The position numbers and the translations under genes were made by a program. A stretch of 43,771 nt of DNA from a virus, in the IMG/VR virus record IMGVR_UViG_3300025769_000234, positions 1-43,771 of that record, one strand, 5' to 3'. Numbering within the stretch: position 1 is the stretch's first letter; each line of letters opens with the position of its first letter. The notes under the pieces were generated by a model. The model was not told the origin of the DNA. It worked only from the letters and a program-made list of their open reading frames with translations, and made no database searches. Positions 22,793 through 32,600 of this stretch are shown piece by piece.

Positions 22793-23062
22793 CTACCTGC
22801 TCAGGAGTGCAACTCCGATCGCGGACAGCAGCCCAGCTAGGGCACCCCACAAGGATGCCCTGATCCTAAGATCGACCACACGCTCAGACATCTCGCCTTG
22901 CCTGTGGTTCAGCGACTCAATGGATCTGCCTAGGCGCTTTTCCATGGCGACTAGCAGCTTCTCCATCTGCTCGCTTTGTGCGTCAATCTTCTTGTCCAGC
23001 CTCTCAAGTTCAGACAATACGAGCCTCCGGTACTCTTCCCAGTCACCGGATTCCATCGTCAC
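22793..23062 (-). CDS. XhlA/holin-like protein: coiled coil plus C-terminal membrane helix
   Basis: An 89-residue protein. Residues about 10-60 form heptad-like coiled coil (LSELERLDKKIDAQSEQMEKL), and the C-terminus is one hydrophobic helix (SLWGALAGLLSAIGVALL). This layout is that of XhlA-type proteins, which sit in the inner membrane and take part in lysis. It overlaps the lipoprotein gene by ATGA and is the last gene of the late operon, where lysis genes are common. No separate endolysin gene is visible. A tail-tip or superinfection role cannot be excluded. Confidence 0.65.
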   Translation of the reverse strand: MTMESGDWEEYRRLVLSELERLDKKIDAQSEQMEKLLVAMEKRLGRSIESLNHRQGEMSERVVDLRIRASLWGALAGLLSAIGVALLSR

Positions 23063-23643
23063 GCCTCCGGCGCTTCCGGCGTTTCCGGCTGGTCTTGAGT
23101 GTGCTTTGCGCCTGCGGCTTTGAGCAGATCCTTGGCGGTCTGGCCGAGGTTGCCCACAAGCGTGTGGCGCGCAGCGTTCTTGGTGTGCATCCGCCCACGC
23201 TTGCTGAACAGCATAACAAGTAGCGTGCTGGCAAACGGCATTAGCGGTTGCAGCGGCACCGGGATGAGCGGGTCGAGCAGGGCAAGGATCCCGTGGACGC
23301 CACCGCTAAGGTGCTTCTCAATGATCCCCCGCTCTTGTTGAGCGATGCGCGTGTATTGCTCGGTCAGGAGTTTGTGTTGCTCCTGTCGCTGGTCCAGCTT
23401 GGCGAGAGTGATCTGCGCCCCCATCCAATCGGCAGCCTCGGCTTGCTCGCGCGCTTCTTCGGCAAGCGCTTTGATGTCTAGCTCGGCTTTGTCGATGGCC
23501 TGATCCCAGTCCGCAAGCGACTCTTCGTATGCCTGTAGAGTTGCTTGCGCCTCGGGGGAGAGCGACCGGTTGAGTAGTGAGTCCATGGCCTCGCAACCGG
23601 TCAGGGTTACGAGCATGGCTGCGATGCAGAGGGTTCGTTTCAT
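23059..23643 (-). CDS. Phage lipoprotein with coiled coil and internal hydrophobic segment
   Basis: A 194-residue protein beginning with a lipoprotein signal (MKRTLCIAAMLVTLTGC; lipobox LTGC, Cys17). A long charged coiled coil follows (residues 30-110), then a hydrophobic stretch (PLQPLMPFASTLLVMLFS, about 132-149) and a Gln/Glu/Pro-rich tail. Lipid attachment places it at the outer leaflet of the inner membrane or in the outer membrane, so the host is Gram-negative if this is a spanin-like part. It lies next to the XhlA-like gene, suggesting a lysis module. It could also be a superinfection-exclusion lipoprotein. The start overlaps the upstream stop as TAATG. Confidence 0.75.
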   Translation of the reverse strand: MKRTLCIAAMLVTLTGCEAMDSLLNRSLSPEAQATLQAYEESLADWDQAIDKAELDIKALAEEAREQAEAADWMGAQITLAKLDQRQEQHKLLTEQYTRIAQQERGIIEKHLSGGVHGILALLDPLIPVPLQPLMPFASTLLVMLFSKRGRMHTKNAARHTLVGNLGQTAKDLLKAAGAKHTQDQPETPEAPEA

Positions 23644-26600
23644 TAGTCAAAGTCCAGGAAGTAGGCCTTGTCGCGCTCCACGAAGTCCCGTTCAGGGTAG
23701 GTGCGCGTCATGTGCAATCCAAAGGTGTCGCCTATAAAGTCGAAGACGCTGTCTTCTCCGGCAAGCATATGGAGGAAAGACTGGCTCGCAATCGGCATGG
23801 TGCCTATAGCCATGTCCGCAGCGAGTGCAGGGAGTTTCCTAGGGTCAAGCGAGCCTCCAGGGTTGAACTCCCACTTCTTGAGCCCCGTGAACTGATACCC
23901 GCCATCGAGGTCGGGGATCATGATGGCGTCTTTGTTGAAGTAGTTGTCGGACACCAGGGTTTGCTTGTACGACTGCCCCTTCCAGTCCGTGCCGGACAGA
24001 AAGCCCAAACCCAACCGCGGGACAAAGCCCGCCTTGGCTTTTAGCGGACCGAACAGGTCAGAGCGCTCGATCGGATTCAGGATGGATGCGAACATGTCCG
24101 TGAGCCACTTACCGCCATCAAGGAAGTGGCCCAGTACGGAGAAGTAGACTCGGCTGTCCGGGTGGTGGGGCTTCTCCTTGCCGAACAGATCGTGCAGGTA
24201 GTCGTCCATCGCATTCGCGAGGAGCGTCACATCCGGGTTCAGCACATTGAGCCGGGCCTTGCCTCTCAGCTTGAGCGTGTCGATGTAGTGGTCGGCAATC
24301 GTCTTCTCGTCGTCAAGCCCAGCCATCAGCGCGTTCCACATCACCGTGATGATCTGGCTGCGCACCATCGCGTTCAGCATTAGGCTCCGGTACATGCTCG
24401 CCCTGACATTGCGAATGGCCTCCTCTTTGGTTTTGCCTAGGTAGCTGTAGTCCTTGCCGAGCTTTCGTTGCAGAAACTTGCTCTGGTTGATGAGCGTCGT
24501 GAAGTTCGATTCCGTCCAGTCGGTCGCAAGGAACAATATCCTGTTGTTCTTCTCGCTTGCGGCGCTGCGGGGTTTGCCGCCAAGGATCTGGCCGCCACGG
24601 TGCAAGTTGCGGCCACCGAAGTCGGCGTTGATCTTGCCAGCGACCTCAAACGCAATGTCGTCCGTCGTCAGTAGGCCGTCAGAAATCTTCTGCGCGTTCT
24701 TCTCCAGTTCGTGGCGGTAGTTCAGCAGGGCGGCGCGGACCTTGAGGGACGAGCCGAGCTTGGTGAACAGCAGGTGGTTGGCCCGGTTGCGGTAGTCCGC
24801 CATTGAGTTCGCTACCGCCAGCCCGACATCGGCTGCGCCGGGCACGCCCGCTTTGCCGAACATCTTTCCGAGGCCGACGGCCATGTCCTCGATGAAGGTG
24901 AACTTCCAAAGCTCCTCCCCGGCCATAGCCTGCTCGTATTGCAGGCCCATGCTTACGGTCAGTCCGTTAGCTTTGAGCTTTGCGAAGTCCGGGTGGTTCA
25001 TCGCAATATGCTCGGCGCCCGCCCGAACGCTGGGCGACTCCATCATGATGCGCTCGCCCCATTTCTTGGCGCCCTCGCCAACAAACGGCAGGGCGGCCAT
25101 GCCCGCGCCAAACATGACGCGCGGCGCCTCGAAGGTTAGCCCGGTAACGCCTTTGAATAGGCCGGGGATGCTAAAGAAGTAAGAGCGGTTGAAGGCGCCG
25201 TGGTGGAACAGCGAAGTGAAAAGCATCGAGGCCTTCGTCTTCGAGTTCAGGAAGTAGAGCCCCTTTTGAAACTGCGACCACCCCGTACCCGACCAGTCAA
25301 GACGGTTGGTGCGGTTGAACACCTCGGTCTTGAACTGCTCAAGAATGTAGATGTCGCGAAGCGCAGGCGCGTTGCTCCCCAGCGGCACATAGCCGTCCGG
25401 CACATCCTTGTGACCCTCATGCGCAATGCCCGTACGCAGCAGCACATTGCGGAAGAATGTGTTGCTCGTCATCTCTAGGGCGTCCGCGTGGACCCGCTTA
25501 CTGATCGCGGCGAAGTTGCTGTTGATGAGCTGCTGCCCCCTGGCCCAGCCAACAAGGGCGCTTTCATACTGCCTGGCTTTGGCGCGGCCACCCAGGCCAG
25601 TCTTGAAGCGCCCGCCAGCCCGTGTCGGGTCAGACTCAGCCCCGGACAGCGAGATGACGTTTTGCGCTTGCAGGGTTACTTTGTCCCTGGTCCAGATGCG
25701 AGGCGCATAGAACGCCCGCGGGTTCTGAATCAGGTTGCGTGCCTTGAGGTCGCGGCCAAGAAGCTCGTTGCGGTATGCACCCTCGCGCATGAGCTTCTCG
25801 ACCCCGGGAGGCAGATCGAGCGCTGTAGCAATGACGCGCTCCTGCTGCGCATTCCAGGGGTTGCCGTTCTTCTTGGCCTTGGCGCGGTACTCGTCAACAT
25901 GGGCCTCCATCGACACTCCAGTCTCGATCTGCATGTTCTCCAGATCGACGCGGTGGTAGATGGCGGCCATGGTTTCGCGGACCCATACGCCGGGCTTGAT
26001 GTTCTTGGGGCGAAGCTCTAGCAGGCGCTCCTCAAAGCGCGACCAGTAGTAGTCGTTGTCGGCTTTGTTGCTCTCGAACCGCGACTGGAAGTGGTCGTAG
26101 GCAGCCTCGTAGACCATTCGGGCCTCGTTGACTTCGCTGTCCGCCCCCACATGGGGAAACAGGCCAAACGCAAAGCGGTCATCGTTGTCCTCCCAGAGGC
26201 GGTACCCGGTTATGTGTTCATCGACCTCGCGCACAGCCTTGGCTGCACCGATGGCGTAGCGGTTGCCAAGACTACGGATCTTGGCGGGGAACACCGCTAC
26301 GGCTTGGCGGCCATCGCCAATGTCCTCGAAGTCGGACCCAAGCTGCTGCGCCAACTCCTCTGCCATGGCAATGTCGTCAACAACAATGTCGGCGACGCCC
26401 TCCATGGCGGCGTGGTGAATGACCTGCTTGGCGACGGCGGGAATGTCCGCCTCATCAAACTCGGGCATCTCGGGGAAGTATGCGAACGCGCCACCAGGCG
26501 TCGTGCGCATGGCGCCCCCAAGGACCATTGCGCGGTCACCGATCTCGAACATGCCTCGCACATGCACTTCGCCGCGAGGCCCATTGACGCGCTGCCGGAA

Positions 26601-29600
26601 CCCGTATCCGACGCCATCAACTCCGCTGTCGAACGACTGCGCAAGGTTGTACATGAACCGGGCGTTGGTGCCGTCGGTGTCCTGGCCGTGGAACACGGGG
26701 ACAAGCTGATCGGCGCTAAAGACCGCTACGCTTTGGGCGTACGCATCGCCGTCCTGGGAGCTTAGCCTTTCGGATACCGCAAAGGCGTCAAAGCCCGCAG
26801 CGCGAATAGCCTTCTGCACCGGAGGAAGTTCAACCCCAGTCCAGTTGTTGGGCGCGTTCAGGACCATGCCAGCGCGATCGACTTCATCGGCAATGCCGGT
26901 GGGTCGATCAAACTTGTGGTTGCCCGTCATGTGGTTTTCCACCTGGCCGGACATCCACCCAATCGCGCGGTTGCGAAGTTCTTCCGGCATGGTCGCCAGG
27001 CTGTCGCCAGGCTGCATGTACGGGTTCTCAATGACGAGGGTTGTGTATTGCAACTCTTCGTCAAGCCGCTCCATAACCCTGGGGTCGAGGGGGTCAGTCA
27101 CGCGCTCGCCGTTGATAGTTAGCGCGCCCTTGGTTTGCATGTACGCAAACCGGTTCTCCACCTCCGGCATTCCTTGGTCGAGGCCGCGAGAGGCCTCCAC
27201 CGCCGCGCCCACCAGAACGATTTGGTCAGCAAGGTTGCCAGTCTTGCTGGGCAGGTGGTCAATCAGTTCGGATGCGTCGCGCGCCCCGTCGAACATTTTG
27301 TCGTAAAGCACATAGTTCCAATACGTCTCGAGCATCGGCGAGCCGCGCTCGAGCATTTTGGACTCAAACCACGGGCGCAAGCGCTCTTGGAGCAGCCCGT
27401 CGGGGCTGACCATGATGTACGGATCTTGCTGCTTGAGGTCATATTCCCAGAATGCCGACGCGCTGGTGTGCATCGTCATGATGGGAGTGCCGCCGGGGTC
27501 GCTCAGGACATTGCGCCCGTCTTGAACCTGAGCGAGGTAAGCCTCGTTGCCCAGCTCCGCAATAGGCTTGCCGTTGAGCAGGTGGGGCATCAGGTTCGCG
27601 ACCGCGATTTTGCCGTGCGAAGCGGTGCTGAGGTCAATGATGGTGCGCAGGCTGTCCAGGTTCTGCTTGGACATGTACCCGGGGGTCAGGGCCGCGACCG
27701 CATTGACGGCAGTTGCGGCCATGATGCGCCGTTCGGCCTGCACATGGAACTCAATGAATGCCTTGTTGACCGTGCGGGCGACGGTGTTGATGTCGCGCTG
27801 CGTCAGCTCTGAGCGCGCTTTGGCGTAGTCGCGCCAAGCGTTGATTGCTACGGCGCCCAAGAGCCCAAGGTCGCGATCCACAGCTTCCTTGATGGTGCGC
27901 CCCTGGTCGGCTATGGCGTCGTTGGTGTCGAGGTTCGCAATGCTTCGGCCCCCCGCCGGGCGCGGCATCCTTTCTCGCATTTGCTCAAACGATGCGATGT
28001 TGTTCAGCATCGGCTCAAGACCGCGCAAGTACCCCTGCACTCCGAACTGGTACTCAGCGAGGAAGTCCCGAAGCACGTCGTGGGCCTCAGGGCGGATTGC
28101 GCCGTTGCGGTTTAGCGCCAGGGGCACGGTGTGCAGCAGCGCTTGAAGCTCAGCGTCTAGCTCAGCGGCGACGACATCAGCTTCCACCCCAATGCTGGAC
28201 CCGGTGCCCGGATCGAGCGTCAAGTTGAAGGCAAACCCCTGCTTCTTTTTCTCGGACAGTTCGGGGTCGTGAAGCTCTTGCCAGATCTCGTCAAGCGGGC
28301 GCAGCCAAGTGTCTAGCTCGGCGGTCGTCAGCCTGCTTTCGGTGACTGAGGTGGCGACTACGGCGGTCCAGCCCGAAGCGATCTTGTTCTGCTCCTCGAC
28401 AGTCAGGTCTTTCCAGAGCATGTCGGCGAAGGTGGCGACCGGAGCCGGTTTTCCCGTAGTCACCTTGCGCTTCTTGGACTTCATGAGCGGGTGGCTCAGC
28501 ATGTCGCCGAGATATCCACGAAGCGACTCCGGCGCGTTGCTCCACCATTCAAACGACAGCGGTTGAGTGGCAGGCACTCTGCTGTTGGCCTCACCGGCCT
28601 TTCGAGCCTGCCGACGCTCGGCGCGCGTCGGCTCCGCGGCAATTTCCTTGGCCCACGGGCGCGGCTCTTGCGGGAACTCTTCGCGCAAGATGTCAAAGAG
28701 CCCTTGGGCGTCAGTGTAGAGCGGCGTCCGCCCGCTTTCCTTTCGCTTTTTGTTCTCTAGGTATAGTTCGCGCTTTCGCGCGTCCCTGGCAAGGCGGCGT
28801 TGTTTCTCGCGCGCCCACCATTCCTGGTGCATCTTGCGCGCCGCCTCGCGCTGCGGCTTGCTGTCAAGTCGCTCCAGAGCCACTTCCAAGTAGGACGGTG
28901 CGTCGCGAATCACATCCGCCAGAAGGTTTGTCCGGGTCGGGTAGAAGCGGGGGATCCTGTTGCCCTTCTTGCCCTTGAGCCCGTAGATGTCGTACGGGAT
29001 AGACTGCGCATCCATCTCCGCGTCAAGCTCTGCGTACGCCATGGAGCGCAAGGCGGCTGTGGCGAATGCCACCCTGATTGGCGTCGCTGCCTCCCCGACA
29101 GGGAAGAGCATCTCCATGATCGCCTTGTCGAACTCGCTTTGCTCTTTGTACGGAATGCGCTCGCGCAGGATCTGCTTGGCTCGATCCAGCGCGTCTTGCA
29201 TTTCTACTTCTTCAACGCGGATGCCCATTCTTTCCGCAAGTACACGGGCAGCCTCCTTTTGGGCCTTAGCCAGCGCCTTGTTGGCGTCTTCGCCGACGAG
29301 CTGCTTGACCTGCTTGCGTCGCTGTGCGCGAGTTTTCGCCTTTGTGGGCTGGGCTTCCGTTTCGGCTGCCGGTGCCGCTTCGGCGGCAGGCTCAGCCACG
29401 GGCTCGGGCTCCGGCGCAACAGCCTCCTCTACGGCTTCGACAACCTGGGCCTCAACAAGCTCGTCAACAATGCGCTGCTGGTCAACCGTGAGTCCGGGCG
29501 CAGTCTCGACCTTGGGCCTTGCGTCTTCGGGCTTCTTTGCTTTGGGCTCGGCCTTGCGCGGCTCAACCTTGGGCACATTCTCCGGGGGGATGCCGCGCTC

Positions 29601-32600
29601 GATCTCGGCAAGCCTATGTTCCTGCGCCGCAAGCGTAGCGCGAAGGTCCCGCAGCCTCTTGACGACTCCCTTCTTGCGAACGACCTCAGGCTGCTTCTCA
29701 ATGCGGTCAATCTCCATCTGCGTATTGCGGATGGCATTGCGCTGCTCGTTGACTGCCCGCTGCTGCGCCTTGGTGCGGCGCAGTAGCTCACCGCCCTTGG
29801 TTTTGGTCGGGGGCACGGGCAGCTTCGCGTTAACAAGCTGGTCAATGAGCGCGCCGCGCGTGGCTCCGGCGCGACCAACGGCGAGTCCGCTGCGCTTTGC
29901 AAGGCTAACGAGGTCCGGCCACGCCAACTTGGCAAGCTCTTCGCGCGTCAGCGAAGTCGCGGGCTCCATCTCGACCGGCGCAGGTTCGCGAGACTCCTCT
30001 AGCGCTGTGAGCTTCTCTGCTGCGGTGGGCTTTGCCTTCTTGCGCGCAGCAGCCCGCTTCTGCGTTTCAAACTCATTCTTGAGCTGATTGACTAGTTTGC
30101 GCTGCTCGCGGTACCCCTCCGTGCCCCTCTCCATTGCGTCGAGCTTTTCTTGCTCTCGCTCAATGGCGAAGGTGTACCCCTTGCCGACAAACAGCATGAT
30201 GTTTGCTTTGCGCAGGGTCTTGAGGATCGGGCCATCAACGACCTCGCGGTCAGTAATGCCGGTCGTATCAACCGGCCCCTTCTTGGACTTGTCCTCTTTG
30301 GGTTTGGCTTCGGCTTTCGGCTCAGCCGGAGGCTTGGCCTTTGGCTCGGCTTTCTTGACGGGCTTAGGGGCTTTCGGGTCCTTGACGCCACGCTGGACAA
30401 GGTCTTCCTCGAGCGCCTTCTTGAGTTCCTGCCTGCGCTCGTTGAGGGTGGCAAGGGTTGCGCGCTCATCGTCTGTAAGGGCGCGCTTGGCCTTGATGTC
30501 GCGCATCGCTTTGCGCTCCCTGTTGACCTCGGCAAGCTCTTCCCGTGCCGCCTTCATTGCGGGGGGCGTCTGCGGCTCAGCAGCTTCGACCTTGGGCTTG
30601 GCCTTAGGCTTGGCCTTGGGCTGTTGCGCGGCGGGCTCCGGGGCAGGCTCTGCAACGGGTTCCGGGGCCGGGGTCGGCTCTGCGGCAACCGGCGCAGGTG
30701 CAGGCGCAGGTGCAGCAGGTGCGGGTGCAGGTGCAGGCTTTGCTTGGGCCTTGGCTTTAGGTTTAGCCTCGGCCTGGGGCTTAGCTTGGGCCTGGGGTTT
30801 AGGCTGAGCTTTGGGCTGCTGCTTCGCAGCCAGCTTGGCTTTGCGGCGCTCAAGCTCTTCCTCAAGCGCGGCAATCTCTTCTTGGTCGCGCGCCCGCTCA
30901 GCCTCGATCTCCGCATCGACCTCGGCTCCGGTTTCGGCGACCCCCGCGTCTAGCTCTCTAGTCTCTCGACGCTGCTCTCGGGCAGCCTCTTTGCGTAGGC
31001 CGGACAGCTCTTCGGTGAGATCTTTGATGCGCTTGCGTTGACGGGCGCGCAAAGCCTTGCGCTCACGCGCTTCTCGCCACGCAATGAGCGAAGCCTCGTT
31101 GGCGTCAAGGTTGGTGCCCGCGCCAACCCACGACTCCATAAACGCTTGCGTGAGCGCCGACTGTCCGACAATCTGCTCTTCGGTCAGATTGAGGTTGTCG
31201 AGCGCGGACATGCTCACCTCAATGGCCTTCACTCGCGGGTCTGCGTACGCCAAGCGCTTGCCAACCATCGGCAGGAAACTCAGGGCGTTTTTGAACCCGT
31301 CCACCAGGCGGCGCATCAGCCCACGCCCGTCCGGGGTAGACATGATGCGCTCAAATGCCCGCGCGTCGTTTTGCCTTGCAAGCGCTCCGAAGTAAGGCAC
31401 CAGCGCCTGCATCGTCACCGCCACGCCTTCTTCTTTGGCTTGGTCGGCGTCTAGGTCTTCGCCTGTGGACTGCTTGTAAGCAGCCGTGTACTTTGCCTCG
31501 TTTTTGACGCGGACTCCGGGCATAAGCATGTCCTGGAGTTGCGCAAGAAGGTTGACCGCGGTGCGCCGCAGAGGCTCTTGTTCCGGCAGGTTGCGGTGGG
31601 AGCCTTCGTGCAGCACATGCGAGTCCAGCGCCTGAATCGGCGACAGCGGCTCTTCCAGCACGGAACCGTCTGGCGCCAGCGTGCTGACAGACTTCTTGTG
31701 CAGGTTGATGTCAAACAGCACGACGCCGTTTGCCTTGTCGTACACCGCGGGCTGGCCCAGGCCCTTCACGAACGCAATAGACTTGCCTCCGCGCTGAGCA
31801 AGGTGGACCATTTGCTGTTGATAGCCCGTCAGTTCGTCGTACGGCACGACGGCTGGCTGCGCCTTGCCCGGTCGCCGCAGCACACTACGAGCCCCCTCAA
31901 GGCTTGCCTGGGCCGCTTCTTGGTTGCGCTTTGCGTTGTACTCAGACCGCGTGCGCTGGTTGGCTTCGTCGGTGAGCTGGAAAGTGCGCTCAAGGACGAC
32001 CTCTTGGCCGTTGATCTCAACAGTCAGCGGCTTGTTGCTGTCCTGCGTTTCATCAAGGTCGTAGAGCTGCGTGGACTCGACATCCACTTCGGGCTCTTCA
32101 ACCGTGTCAATCACCTCGGTTTCCGTTTCGGAAACCACCTCGGCTTGCGGGGCGATAACTTCGGGCTGCTGCGTGACCTCCTCGGCCTCCGGCGTGCCCC
32201 CCTCAACCTCTTGCGTGCCCTCTACAACAAGGTCGCCCGTCATGCGCAACCGTTCGGCTTCTGCGTCAAGCGCGGCCGGGTCCGACGACTTGAGTGCGGC
32301 CTCATAGTCGGCCAGGAGCCTGTCGTGTTCCTCCACCAGGGGGATCAACACCCTGGATCTGTCTTCGAGGGTAGCGCCCGCAGGGTCAATCCCGGCCTTT
32401 TCCAGGGCGAGGCGCTCAAGCTCGAAGCGGCGGGCGGCCAGGATCTGGTTGGGACCAACCTGCCCCTGGTTGAACAGGAACTGCGCACTGGCCGGGGGTT
32501 GCCCGTTTTCGTCGTATTGCTGCGCGTCGTCGCGCATCGCGGCTAGAGCAGCAGCGTCGTCGCCAACGCGCATAGCCGCGCGACCAAGCTCCAGCGTGGA

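Noticed and set aside
22570-22863. A 97-codon plus-strand frame in the gap after recT
   Set aside because: It runs through the late-operon terminator hairpin and into the XhlA-like gene, has no ribosome site and gives a low-complexity product.
30560-30840. Short direct repeats resembling a CRISPR or satellite array
   Set aside because: They are codon-level repeats of a Lys/Ala/Pro/Gln-rich linker in the giant protein; there are no regular spacers.
28800-31454. Several long plus-strand open frames (up to 366 codons)
   Set aside because: All lie opposite the GC-rich giant gene and have low-complexity Ser/Ala/Leu/Arg products, as expected for shadow frames.
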